From Bos javanicus (lineage: Eukaryota > Chordata > Mammalia > Artiodactyla > Bovidae): a DNA stretch of 64,000 nucleotides. Made by a program: the position numbers and the translations under genes. The stretch is taken from NCBI RefSeq assembly GCF_032452875.1, contig NC_083878.1, positions 39,819,878 through 39,883,877 of the forward strand. The letters run 5' to 3'. Below the pieces are notes generated by a model. The model did no database searches, was not told where the DNA came from, and was given only the letters and a program-made list of their open reading frames with translations. This document shows, in pieces, positions 35,773 to 46,214 of this stretch; position 1 is the first letter of the stretch; the number at the start of each line of letters is the position of its first letter.

Positions 35773-36738
35773 ATGGATCTAACAGAAGCAGAAGATATTA
35801 AGAAGAGGTGGCAAGAATACACAGAAGAACTGTACAAAAGAGATCTTCATGACCCAGATAATCATGATAGTGTGATCACTGACCTAGAGCCAGACATCCT
35901 GGAATGTGAAGTCAAGTGGGCCTTAGAAAGCATCACTACGAACAAAGCTAGTGGAGGTGATAGAATTCCAGGTGAGCTATTTCAAATCCTGAAAGATGAT
36001 GCTGTGAAAGTGCTGCATTCAATATGCCAGCAAATTTGGAAAACTCAGCAGTGGCCACAGGACTGGAAAAGGTCAGTTTTCATTCCAATCCCAAAGAAAG
36101 GCAATGCCATAGAATGCTCAAACTACCGCACAATCGCACTCATCTCACACGCTAGTAAAGTAATGCTCAAAATTCTCCAAGCCAGGCTTCAGCAATATGT
36201 GAACCGTGAACTTCCTGATGTTCAAGCTGGTTTTAGAAAAGTCAGAGGAACCAGAGATCAAGTTGCCAAAATTCACCGGATCATCCAAAAAGCAAGAGAG
36301 TTCCAGAAAAACATCTATTTCTGCTTTAATGACTATGCCAAAGCCTTTGACTGTGTGGATCACAATGAACTGTGGAAAATTCTGAAAGAGATGGGAATAC
36401 CAGACCACTTGATCTGCCTCTTGAGAAATTTGTATTCAGGTCAGGAAGCAACAGTTAGAACTGGACATGGAACAACAGACTGGTTCCAAATAGGAAAAGG
36501 AGTACGTCAAGGCTGTATATTGTCACCCTGTTTATTTAACTTATATGCAGAGTACATCATGAGAAATGCTGGACTGGAAGAAACACAAGCTGGACTCGAG
36601 ATTGCCGGGAGAAATATCAATCACCTCAGATATGCAGATGACACCACCCTTATGGAAGAAAGTGAAGAGGAACTCAAAAGCCTCTTGATGAAGGTGAAAG
36701 TGGAGAGTGAAAAAGTTGGCTTAAAGCTCAACATTTAG
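35773..36738 (+). pseudogene. BovB reverse transcriptase domain
   Basis: A 321-residue open stretch holds most RT motifs: NKASGGDRIPGELFQIL; then RTIALISHASKVMLKILQ; motif A within NDYAKAFDCVDH (about 36329-36364); motif B RQGCILSPCLFN (about 36505-36540); motif C YADD at 36631-36642; and VGLKLNI. It ends at TAG 36736-36738, where related copies in this window read CAG. The next open part (36751-37032) continues the C-terminal region. Upstream, the linker is split over two frames at 35392-35782, with a shift near an A8 run at about 35500. All catalytic aspartates are present, but the enzyme could not be made whole. Confidence 0.92.
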
Positions 36739-37483
36739 AAAACGAAGATCATGGCATCCGGTCCCACCACTTCATGGCAAATAGATGGGGAAACAGTGGA
36801 AACAGTGTCAGACTTTATTTTTCTGGGCTCCAAAATCACTGCAGATGGTGACTGCAGCTATGAAATTAAAGGACGCTTACTCCTTGAAAAGAAAGTTATG
36901 ACCAACCTAGATAGCATATTCAAAAGCAGAGACATTACTTTGCCAACAAAGGTTCGTCTAATCAAGGCTATGGTTTTTACTGTGGTCATGTATGGACGTG
37001 AGAGTTGGACTGTGAAGAAAGCTGACCACTGAAGAATTGATGCTTTTGAACTGCGGTGTTGGAGAAGACTCTTGAGAGTCCCTTGGACTGCAAGGAGATC
37101 CAACCAGTCCATTCTAAAGGAGGTCAGCCCTGGGATTTCTTTGGAAGGAATGATGCTAAAGCTGAAACTCCAGTACTTTGGCCACCTCATGTGAAGAGTT
37201 GACTCATTGAAAAAGACTCTGATGCTGGGAGGGATTGGGGGCGAGAGGAGAAGGGGATGACAGAGGATGAGATGGCTGGATGGCATCACTGACTTGATGG
37301 ACGTGAGTCTGAGAGAACTCTAGGAGTTGGTGATGGACATGGAGGCTTGGCATGCTGCAATTCATGGTGTCGCAGAGAGTTGGACATGACTGAGCGACTG
37401 ATCTAATCTGATCTGAACTTGATGTAAAATGATATCTAATTAAAAAATGATTTTTCATTTTAAAATTTAATTGTATGTCTATG

Positions 37484-37688
37484 GGGACTCCCTGGTGGCT
37501 CAGAGGGTAAAGCATCTGCTTGCAGTGAGGGAGACCCAGGTTTGAACCCTGGGTCGGGAAGATCTCCTGGAGAAGGAAATGGCAACCCACTCCAATACTC
37601 TTGCCTAGAAAATTCCATGGACAGAGGAGCCTAGTGGGCTACAGTCCATGGGGTCACAAAGAGTTGGACACAACTGAGCAACTTCACT
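37484..37688 (+). mobile_element. Bov-tA SINE
   Basis: GGGGACTCCCTGGTGGCTCA head, GAAGATCTCCTGGAGAAGGA linker, ending GACACAACTGAGCAACTTCA. Close to the family consensus. Confidence 0.95.
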
Positions 37689-37689
37689 A

Positions 37690-38275
37690 ATTAAGACTAA
37701 ACATGTTAAGCACTTTTCCCATGCTTTGGGGCAACAAGCCTTTTGATCAATATAATTTTGTTGTCTTTTCATTATTTATTAAAAGGGAGAGAAAACATAT
37801 ATGCAGTACTTAGATATTATTACAATTTTTTTCTCATCTGCAATTTGCATTATGATATTTTTAACAATGCTTTTAGATAGAAGGGGTTTTATGTCTAATA
37901 TACTTTTTTCCTTCTAAAAGTTCATTTTGTATTCCAAGAAACATTGCCTATCCAAGGTCACAAAGATATTCTCTTATAGAGGTTTTTCTTTACAAGATTT
38001 ATATTTAATTTGTGCTTATAACCATGATATATCAGGAATTAATTTTTATGATATAATGATTTTTTGTATTTCTCCCTTAAGTTTATTTAATATTTCCATT
38101 TACATCTGTTGAGCAGACTACCCTACCTCTTTCAATTAGTTTGGTACCCAGGTAGAAAAAAAAAAAAAATCTCAATCAACAGGTACATGTTGGTCTGTTT
38201 CTGAAGCCTCTATTCTATTCTATTCACCACTTTGTCTATCTTTGTACCAACAGTACACTGTATACATTTACCTTT
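37690..38275. other. Unassigned sequence
   Basis: AT-rich. Traces of old minus-strand L1 text may be present (CCAAGAAACATTGCC, GATTTATATTTAATTTGTGC) but cannot be placed. A15-type run at about 38156-38170. No gene. Confidence 0.4.
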
Positions 38276-38616
38276 GTGATGCTTTTGAACTGTGGTGTTG
38301 GAGAAGACTCTTAAGAGTCCCTTGGACAGCAAGATCAAAACAGTCAATCCTAAAGGAAATGAGTCCTGAATATTCATTGGTAGGACTGATGCTGCAGCTG
38401 AAACTCCAATCCTTTGGCCACCTGATGAGAAAACTGACTCATTGGAAAAGACCCTGATGCTGGAAAGACTGAAGGCATGAGGAGATGGAGATGACAGAGG
38501 ATGAGATGGTTGGATGGCATCACCAACTCGATGGGCATGAGTTTGAGCAAGCTTGAGGAGTTGGTGATGGATTGGGAAGCCTGGCATGCTACAGTCCATG
38601 GCGTTGCACTGAACTG
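38276..38616 (+). mobile_element. BovB 3' region fragment
   Basis: GATGCTTTTGAACTGTGGTG (DAFELWCWRR) to the end of ORF2, then ACTGAACTG. It lost a few bases where other copies read CAAGGAGATCCAACCAGTCC, and the final repeat is truncated. Confidence 0.92.
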
Positions 38617-38948
38617 TAAGCCCTTTAACTATAATATTATTTTCGAATTTGCATATAAAATTTTGTTTTCTTTTTCCTTTGTTTTCTCTTTTCTGTAAAT
38701 TCTAGAAATAACTTGACAAGTTCTATTTTTTTAAAGACTGGATTTTTATTGAGATCATGCTGAATTCATAGATCAATTTATAGAGACCAGCATTTTAATA
38801 TTCAGTCTTCCAGTCTATAAATGTAACTATTTACTTGTCTTCTTTAATTTCTTCTAGTAATGATTTGTGGTAGTTTTCCATGTAGAAATTTCACATATTT
38901 AAAAACTTCATTTCTAGGTATTTTGTGTTTTCTGAAGCTAGTATGAAT

Positions 38949-40269
38949 CAGATCAGATCAGATCAGATCAGTTGCTCAGTCGTGTCCGACTCTTTGCAAC
39001 CCCGTGAATCGCAGCATGCCGGGCCTCCATGTCCATCACCAACTCCCGAAGTACACTCAGACTCACGTCCATCGAGTCAGTGATGCCATCCAGCCATCTC
39101 ATCCTCTGTCGTCCCCTTCTCCTCCTGCCCCCAATCCCTCCCAGCATCAGAGTCTTTTCCAATGAGTCAACTCTTCGCATGAGGTGGCCAAAGTACTGGA
39201 GTTTCAGCTTTAGCATCATTCCTTCCAAAGAAATCCCAGGGCTGACCTCCTTTAGAATGGACTGGTTGGATCTCCTTGCAGTCCAAGGGACTCTCAAGAG
39301 TCTTCTCCAACACCACAGTACAAAAGCATCAGTTCTTCAGGTCTCAGCCTTATTCACAGTCCAACTCTCACATCCATACATGACTACAGGAAAAACCATA
39401 GCCTTGACTAGACGAACCTTTGTGGGCAAAGTAATGTCTCTGCTTTTGAATATGCTATCTAGGTTGGTCATAACTTTCCTTCCAAGGAGTAAGCATCTTT
39501 TAATTTCATGGCTGCAATCACCATGTGTAGTGATTTTGGAGCCCCCAAAATAAAGTCTGACACTGTTTCCACTGTTTCCCCATCTATTTCCCATGAAGTG
39601 GTGGGACCGGATGCCATGATCTTTGTTTTCTGAATGTTGAGCTTTAAGCCAACTTTTTCACTCTTCACTTTCACCTTCATCAAGAGGCTTTTGAGTTCCT
39701 CTTCATTTTCTGCCATAAGGGTAGTGTCATCTGCATATCTGAGGTTATTGATATTTCTCCTGGCAATCTTGATTCCAGCTTGTGTTTCTTCCAGTCCAGC
39801 ATTTCTCATGATGTACTCTGCATATAAGTTAAATAAACAGGGTGACAATATACAGCCTTGATGAACTCCTTTTCCTATTTGGAACCAGTCTGTTGTTCCT
39901 TGTCCAGTTCTACTGTTGCTTCCTGACCTGCATACAAATTTCTCAAGAGCCAGATCAGGTGGTCTGGTATTCCCATCTCTTTCAGAATTTTCCACAGTTT
40001 ATTGTGATCGACACAGTCAAAGGCTTTGGCATAGTCAATAAAACAGAAATAGATGTTTTTCTGGAACTCTCTTGCTTTTTCCATGATCCCGTGGATGTTG
40101 GCAATTTGATCTCTGATTCCTCTGCCTTTTCTAAAACCAGCTTGAACATCAGGAAGTTCGTGGTTCACATATTGCTGAAGCCTGACTTGGAGAATTTTGA
40201 GCATTACTTTACTAGTGTGTTAGATGAGTACAATTGCACGGTAATTTGAGCATTCTTTGGAATTGCCTT
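38949..40269 (-). mobile_element. BovB (RTE) LINE, 1.3 kb, 5'-truncated
   Basis: Minus-strand copy from mid reverse transcriptase to the 3' end (CAGATCAGATCAGATCAG repeats at the left edge). Open stretches cover 39875-40204 (motif A within FIDYAKAFDCVDHN), 39468-39995 (GKGVHQGCILSPCLFN and YADD), 39337-39594, and 38968-39297 to the C-terminal SRTRLSN. A one- or two-base shift near 39545 breaks the frame. A perfect 12-base TSD, GCTAGTATGAAT, lies at 38937-38948 and 40270-40281. Confidence 0.97.
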
Positions 40270-40310
40270 GCTAGTATGAATAGAAAGTTCTAATTTTATT
40301 TTTAAAATTG

Positions 40311-40935
40311 TATTCCTGATATATAAGTTTCAGAACAAAGTACTATAAATTAGGCAACTTAAAACACCAGGAATATATTCTTTCACAGTTTTGGAGCCTA
40401 GAAATCTGAGATCAAAGTGTAAATAGGGCCAGACTCCCTTTGAAGGCTCTAAGGAAAAACCCTTCCTTATCTCTTCAAGGTGGACGGGGACAGTGGATAT
40501 TCCTTGTTTGTGTGTGCTTAGTTGCTCAGCCATGTCCGACTCTTTGTAACCCCATGAACTATAGGTCACCAGGCTACTCTGTCCATGGGTATTCTCCAGG
40601 CAAGAATACTGGAGTGGGTTGCCACACCCTCCTGCAGGGGATCTTCCCAGGGATCAAACCCAGGTCTCCTGCATGGCAGGCAGATTTATACCATCTGAGC
40701 CACCAGAGAAGCCCAACTCCAATCTCTGCCTCCATCTTTACATGGGCTCTTCTCTGTGTGTCTCTATGCCCATCCATCTCCTTGGAAGGAAATTAATTGT
40801 AGGATTTAGAGTCTACAGTAATCCAATATGACCATCTCCTAACTGCAAATGTTTTCATTCCAAATAAGGTCATATTCTGAGGTCCTGAGTGGCATGAATT
40901 TGGGGTGAGGGACACCATTCAATACACTGCATTGA
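40311..40935 (-). mobile_element. MLT1 (MaLR) LTR, minus strand, split by SINE
   Basis: Plus-strand text is the complement of the LTR: AAGTACTATAAATTAGGCAA, TTTCACAGTTTTGGAGCCTA, AATCTGAGATCAAAGTG, then after the SINE CTCCATCTTTACATGGGCTC, AATAAGGTCATATTCTGAGG and TTTGGGGTGAGGGACACCAT. Confidence 0.88.
40505..40714 (-). mobile_element. Bov-tA SINE
   Basis: Plus strand: GTGTGTGCTTAGTTGCTCAG, body, linker GGGGATCTTCCCAGGGATCA (about 7 bases shorter than usual) and head GAGCCACCAGAGAAGCCC. Confidence 0.93.
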
Positions 40936-41764
40936 GTACATGGAAATACAATTCATTTTGTTTAATGAAATAGGGTCATACGGCCTTGTTAATTCATTGA
41001 TAAGATCCAGAAGTTGGCTTTACAGATTTTTATGGTTTTCTTTTTATAGCTGTGTCTGGTCATCTGTGAATAAAGACAGTGTTACATCTTTCTTTTTCTT
41101 GCCTTGTTGTTCTCAAGAAGACTTTCAATACAATGCTAAGTAGAAGTAATAAGCACCATCATCTTCTCCTTTATGCAATTTTAGGTAGAGAGCATTACAG
41201 GTGATTTTTGTCATATTAGAAAAGAGTCTTTGTATTCTTACTTTGCTTAATTTTTAAAAAATGATGAATGGCTGTTGGATTTCGTCAAATGATATCATTT
41301 AACACATTTATGATGATAATCATTATTTTTTCTTTACTTTGTTAATTAGGTAAAGTACATTGACTGATTTTTTTGTTATTAAAGCACCTTGCACTTCTAA
41401 GATAAATCCCACATGCTCGATTATGTTTTATCAGTTATTCTTTGCTGGATTCATTTTAATAATATTTTATTGAAGACTTTTCTGTTCTGCCCATGAGAAA
41501 TGTTGGTTTATAATTTTATTTTATTGTCAAATTTTGGCTTCTAGGGTTATGCAGGCCTTGAAAAACAAATTAAGAGATGTGTCCTCCTCTTCTATTTTCT
41601 GAAAAAGTTTGTATATGATTGGAATCACTGGCTCTTTATTAATAAAGAAATTCACCAACAAGATTATATGTACCCAAAGTTTTCACTGAGAAGTTTTTGA
41701 TGATGAGTTCAATTACTTTAATAGACTTATTCAGATTTTATATTATTCTTTGTCAGTTTTTTCT

Positions 41765-41882
41765 CACATATGGTAATATACATGTTTCAATGCTATTCTT
41801 CCAATCATGCCACCCTTCCCTTCTCTTACAGAGTTCAAAAGTCTGTTCTTTACATCTGTGTTTCTTTTGCTGTCTTGCAAAA
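41765..41882 (-). mobile_element. L1 3' UTR internal fragment
   Basis: Plus strand TTCTCACATATGGTAATATA to GTTTCTTTTGCTGTCTTGC matches the stretch at about 51445-51565 of this window, inside the ruminant L1 3' UTR. Neither the L1 end nor a tail is present. Confidence 0.75.
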
Positions 41883-41883
41883 G

Positions 41884-42118
41884 TGAGTCAGCTTATAACA
41901 TTAGGTGCCCAAAGTATTGGAGTTCAGCTTCAACATCAGTCCTTCCAATGAATATTCAGGACTGATTTCCTTTAGAACAGGCTGGTTGGATCTCCTTGCA
42001 GTCCAAGGGATGCTCAAGAGTCTTCTCCAACAACACAGTTCAAAAGCATCAGTTCTTCAGTGCTCAGCTTTCTTTATAGTCCAACTCTCACATCCATATA
42101 TGACTACTGGGAAAACCA
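41884..42118 (-). mobile_element. BovB C-terminal fragment, inverted
   Basis: Plus strand GTGAGTCAGC, then GTCCTTCCAATGAATATTCA, CAGTTCAAAAGCATCAGTTC and CATCCATATATGACTACTGG: the complement of the BovB C-terminal region that also occurs on the plus strand at about 42888-43110. It abuts the plus-strand BovB at a CACTAGATC junction. Confidence 0.92.
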
Positions 42119-42120
42119 TC

Positions 42121-43332
42121 ACTAGATCTGATAGAGTGCCCGATGAACTATGGATGGAGGTTTGTGACGTTGTACAGGAGGCAGTGCTCAAGACCATCCC
42201 CCCACAAAGAGAAATGCAAAAAAGCAAAAATGGCTATCTGAGGAGGTCTTACAATAGCTGTGAAAAGAAGAGAAGTGAAAAGCAAAGGAGAAAAGGAAAG
42301 ATACACCCATTTGAATGCAGAGTTCTAAAAAATAGCAAGGAGAGATAAGAAAGCCTTCCTCAGTGATCAGTGCAAAGAAAGAGGAAGTCAAAAGAATGGG
42401 AAAGACTAGAAAGGACTATGTCAAGGCTGTATATCATCACCCTGCTTATTTAACTTATATGCAGAGTACATCATGAGAAATGCTGGGCTGGAGGAAGCAC
42501 AAGCTGGAATCAAGATTGCCGGGACAAATATCAATAACCTCAGATATGCAAATGACACTACTCTTATGGCAGAAAGTGAAGAAGAACTAAAGAGTTTCTT
42601 GATGAAAGTGAAAAGGGGGAATGAAAAAGTTGGCTTAAAGCTCAACATTCAGAAAACTAAGATCATGGCATCTGGTCCCATCACTTCATGGCAAATAGAT
42701 GGGGAAACAGTGGAAACAGTGGCTGACTTTATTTTTCTGGGCTTCAAAATCACTGCAGATGGTGATTGCAGACATGAAATTAAAAGACACTTACTCCGTG
42801 GAAGGAAAGTTATGATCAACCTAGATAGCATATTCAAAAGCAGAGACATTACTTTGTCAACAAAGGTCTGTCTAGTAAAGGCTATGGTTTTTCCAGTGGT
42901 CATGTATTGGTGTGAGAGTTGGACTATAAAGAAAGCTGAGCACTGAATAATTGATGCTTTTGAACTGTAATGTTGGAGGAGAATCTTGAGAGTCCCTTGG
43001 ACTGCAAGGAGATCCAACCAGTCCATCCTAAAGGAGATCAGTCCTGGGTATTCTTGGAAGGACTGACGTTGAAGCTGAAACTCCAATACTTTGGCCACCT
43101 CATGCGAAGAGTTGACTCATTGGAAAAGACCCTGATGCTGGGAGGGATTGGGGGCAGGAGGAGAAGGGGACGACAGAGGATGAGATGGTTAGATGGCATC
43201 ACCAACTCAATGGCCATGGGTTTGGGTGGACTCTGGGAGTTGGTGATGGACAGGGAGGCCTGGTGTGCTGTGTTTCATGGGGTCACAAAGAGTCGGACAC
43301 AACTGAGTGACTGAACTGAACTGAACTGAAGA
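42121..43332 (+). mobile_element. BovB (RTE) LINE with internal deletion
   Basis: Begins in the endonuclease-RT linker (RVPDELW... at about 42135) and runs to about 42412 (GGGAAAGACTAGA). It then jumps to RT motif B (CAAGGCTGTATATCATCACC at 42422), so roughly 700 bp including RT motif A is missing. Motif C reads YAND where other copies here read YADD (42545-42556, TATGCAAATGAC). The C-terminal part continues past a stop at 42944-42946 to the 3' end GACTGAACTGAACTGAACTG. Inactive. Confidence 0.93.
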
Positions 43333-43355
43333 GATTTCTTCCTTTTTCATTAGAT

Positions 43356-43567
43356 GTCCCAGGCGGCACTAGTGGTAAAGAACCCACCTGCCAATTCAGG
43401 AGACATAAGAGATTCAGATTTGATCCCTGAGTTGGGAAGATCCCCTAGAGGAGGGCATGGCAACCCACTCCAGTATTCTTGCCTGGAGAATCCCATGGAC
43501 AGAGGAGCCTGGTGATCTACAGTCCATGGGGGTCACTAAGAATCAGACATGACTGAGTGACTTAGCA
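43356..43567 (+). mobile_element. Bov-tA SINE
   Basis: TCCCAGGCGGCACTAGTGGT head (diverged), linker GAAGATCCCCTAGAGGAGGG, body, ending GACTGAGTGACTTAGCACA. Lies about 20 bp after the BovB end. Confidence 0.9.
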
Positions 43568-43569
43568 CA

Positions 43570-44300
43570 TTCGTTTGTTAGAAGAACTTCTCTTGGTTGT
43601 GATGTTGTTTTCTGAATTCTTTGTTTCCTTCTATAATTTCTCTAGGGTTAATTTTTAGGGAAGCAGTGACTATCCATTCTAATTCTTATCCCAAGCAAGT
43701 ATCAGATCTATCATTACATATCTTTACACTAAAATTAGCACATTTCCTGTAGTATTAATAACAGATATATAATAAGTCCTTTCCAGTGAGTTCCCTTTCA
43801 TCTCATTCTCCAGTGAGATTTTCAGGATTTTTTCTAACTTTTCTGCTCTTCCTAGTCAATCCAAGCATCCCTCAAGCTTAATGCATAGTTTCTAAGCTAG
43901 GTTTCATAAATTTTATACATATTATGCTTGCCTCACTGGTTTTATAGCACAAGATTCACTATGTTTATTCCATTGGGCTTATAGAGGAACAAATTGCTTT
44001 AGAGAAAATGTGATTTTGATCAGTTAGGTCAATTGATTGCTCATGTTGAGTTTTGCAACAGAGGAAATTTGATATTTATTATTAATTGTCAAACTCTGAA
44101 TTTAGGACTAGAGAATAAAATGTAGGTTCGGTGTGTTTGCGTATGTGTGTATGTGAAAGGGACAGTTTATTAAGACAATAAGACTCGCATATCTGATGTT
44201 CCTTGAAATTAATTTATGGAAGGATAGTTGACTCTAATATATTAACAACTTTGAGTGTCAGAGACTATATTTTTATTAGTTAATTGTGAAATTAATTGGC
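43570..44300. other. Unassigned sequence
   Basis: No gene or recognisable repeat. AT-rich, with a short GT-rich patch at about 44131-44152. Confidence 0.5.
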
Positions 44301-44315
44301 CATAAAAAAGACCAT

Positions 44316-44529
44316 GAAAGTGAAATTGTTAGTTGCTCAGTTGTGTCCAACTCTGTGAGATGCATTGGACTGTAACCTGCCAGGTTCCTCTGTCCATAGA
44401 GTTCTCCAGGCAAGAATACTGGAGTGGTTTGCCATGCCCTTCTCCAGAGGATCTTTCTGACCCTGGGATTGAACCCAGGTCTCCTGCATTGCAGGCATTC
44501 TTTTACCATCTGAGCTATCTGGGAAGCCC
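44316..44529 (-). mobile_element. Bov-tA SINE
   Basis: Plus strand: GAAAGTGAAATTGTTAGTTG, body, linker, and head ending GAGCTATCTGGGAAGCCC. The flanks TAAAAAAGACCAT (44303-44315) and CTAAAAAGGCCAT (about 44531-44543) look like a diverged TSD. Confidence 0.93.
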
Positions 44530-44725
44530 CCTAAAAAGGCCATAGACTAAAAGTAATTTAACCTACTCAGACAGGTTAAGACAGAAAATTATTAATATAT
44601 TTAGATGTTCCCTATATTCTTCTTAATCTTAAATCCTTAGCTATCCTATCTATGTTAAATGGTGTCTTAACTTTAGTATCAATTATTTCCTTGTGTTACT
44701 TTATAGTTTTCTACTTATTTATATG

Positions 44726-45017
44726 CTGCTGCTGCTGCTGCTAAGTCGCTTCAGTCATGTCCGGCTCTGTGCGACCCCATAGACGGCAGCCCACCAGGCT
44801 CCGCCATCCCTGGGATTCTCCAGGCAAGAACACTGGAGTGGGTTGCCATTTCTTTCTCCAATGCATGAAAGTGAAAAGTGAAAGTGAGGAAAAAAGTGAA
44901 AGTGCTCAGTCGTGTCTGACCCTCAGCGACCCCACGGACTGCAGCCTTCCAGGCTCCTCTGTCCATGGGATTTTCCAGGTAAGAGTACTGGAGTGGGGTG
45001 TCATAGCCTTCTCCGAT
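44726..45017 (-). mobile_element. BOV-A2 SINE, two monomers
   Basis: Plus strand starts with a CTGCTG run, then two monomers joined by a GAAAGTGAAAAGTGAAAGTG linker in which a GTGAAAGTG unit is repeated, and ends CATAGCCTTCTCC. A perfect 11-base TSD, TTATTTATATG, lies at 44715-44725 and 45018-45028. Confidence 0.97.
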
Positions 45018-45059
45018 TTATTTATATGTCCCTAAGCAATATTTTCTTTTAAATTTGAT

Positions 45060-45360
45060 GCTTATAAAATTCAAATTCATGAAATCATATTGTAAGTATT
45101 CTTGTATGAGTTGCATCTTTAGCTCAACATTATGTTTTTAATAATTCATATCAATGCAACAGTTGCAGTTTTCTCATTTTTATTGAAGTAGACTGTTTTC
45201 ATATATGAATATATTATTTATGTATCTATTCTGTTATTTATGAACATTGAGTTGCTGGCATTTTGTTAAAATGGACCATACTACTAAGCATTCCTCTATG
45301 TGTCTTCTATATAAACATAAGGGAAAACTCCTAGGTCATAAGTTATAATATCTTCATAGT
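45060..45360 (-). mobile_element. Possible ancient L1 3' region
   Basis: GAAATCATATTGTAAGTATT, TGTATCTATTCTGTTATTTATG and ATTGAGTTGCTGGCATTTTG follow the order of the complement of an L1M ORF2 C-terminal/3' UTR. Strongly diverged. Confidence 0.4.
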
Positions 45361-46023
45361 CTACAGAAACAATTATTCCATGATTTTCTGTAATAACTTC
45401 TGATTTTCCAAGCCATCTCATCTGTCTTTATTCTTAGTTTGGAATGACCCAGATGAATCATTAAAACAGAACTCATTCCTTATCACTCTTAATCACGAAT
45501 GCTATTCCCAAATCAAAGTTCTATCAGGGAAAAGTACTGTATAATTAGACATGATTCTAAAGATCAATGCATGGCTAATTTGATCATTTTGGCATTCTTT
45601 ATAGTAAATATGCTTCAGTGCTCAATTTATCCAATTAGAGCATTTGATTCTGATAAAATAGACAGCTAAATTAGACTTCCAAATATATCTAAATGCTTCA
45701 GTCTCATTTATCTTCTGTGGACCCATAGATATCTAGTCTCTATAAGGCAGAACAGAAGGAATATTTTAAATTTGTACACAAGTATAATTTTTTATAGATT
45801 TTCACACTGAAGGAAGATAGCTGACAGCAAGGAAGATAGCTGACAGCAGAGACTTTTTACCTAGCTATCAGTTTCAGAGAGTTTATGGGGAAGAACAAGT
45901 TAGTTTTACAAATTCATTAGGAGATCTATAAACCTAACTTTTATCTCCTCTTATTATATTACATGCTCAATCTATGTGTCTCTGAATATTAATTGTATAA
46001 CATGTTAATACCATACTTCCTTC
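45361..46023. other. Unassigned sequence with short tandem duplication
   Basis: No gene. A 19-base unit is perfectly repeated head to tail at 45810-45828 and 45829-45847 (AAGGAAGATAGCTGACAGC). Confidence 0.6.
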
Positions 46024-46202
46024 AAGTTGCTTAGCCATGTCTGACTCTTTGTGACCCTATACAGTCCATGGAATTCTCCAGCCCAGAATACTGGAGTGGG
46101 TAGCCTTTCCTTTCTTCAGGGGATCTTCCCAACCCAGGGATTGAAACCAGGTCTCCCGCACTGCAGGCGGATTCTTTACCAACTGAGCCACAAGGGAAGC
46201 CC
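46024..46202 (-). mobile_element. Bov-tA SINE
   Basis: Plus strand: TCAAGTTGCTTAGCCATGTC, body, linker CAGGGGATCTTCCCAACCCA, and head ending GAGCCACAAGGGAAGCCC. A short gap in the body removes about 12 bases. Confidence 0.93.
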
Positions 46203-46214
46203 TTGCTTTCGGAG

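Larger units (their letters stand above)
35014..37415 (+). mobile_element. BovB (RTE) LINE, 2.4 kb, with inverted 5' segment
   Basis: The most complete BovB in the window. 35014 to about 35390 reads on the minus strand (endonuclease C-terminal half). About 35391-37415 reads on the plus strand (linker, reverse transcriptase, C-terminal region, 3' end). The two arms are consecutive in the BovB protein apart from about ten codons lost at the junction. A perfect 12-base TSD, AACTTGATGTAA, brackets the whole at 35002-35013 and 37416-37427, so both arms arrived in one event. Ends in ATCTAATCTGATCTG-type repeats. Coding capacity is lost. Confidence 0.96.
34230..37475 (-). mobile_element. Ancient L1 3' region, minus strand, interrupted
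   Basis: Worn complement of L1 ORF2 C-terminal DNA (CATAGGCAACCATAGTTCTT, GATTGATGGACACTTAGACT, then about 34880-35001 with CCATGTCCTTGTCAACATTT, and about 37428-37475). The pieces are continuous once the CHR SINE (34635-34863) and the BovB (35014-37415) are removed. Confidence 0.65.
38715..41760 (-). mobile_element. Ancient L1 ORF2 region, minus strand, interrupted
   Basis: Pieces at 38715-38948, 40282-40310 and 40936-41760 read backwards through L1 ORF2. Signature complement words include TTGAATTCATAGATCAATTT-type text near 38760, CAGTCTTCCAGTC, TTTCTAGGTATTTTGTG, GGTCATCTGTGAATAAAGAC near 41060 and ATGAGAAATGTTGGTTTATA near 41492. Separated by a BovB and an MLT1 LTR. No frame survives. 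Confidence 0.7.

Noticed and set aside
35773..36738. A working reverse transcriptase gene of the host
   Set aside because: It is BovB ORF2 with an inverted 5' part, a shifted linker and a premature stop.
44315..44545. Overlapping frames on both strands of about 70 residues as a small gene pair
   Set aside because: They lie wholly within one Bov-tA SINE.
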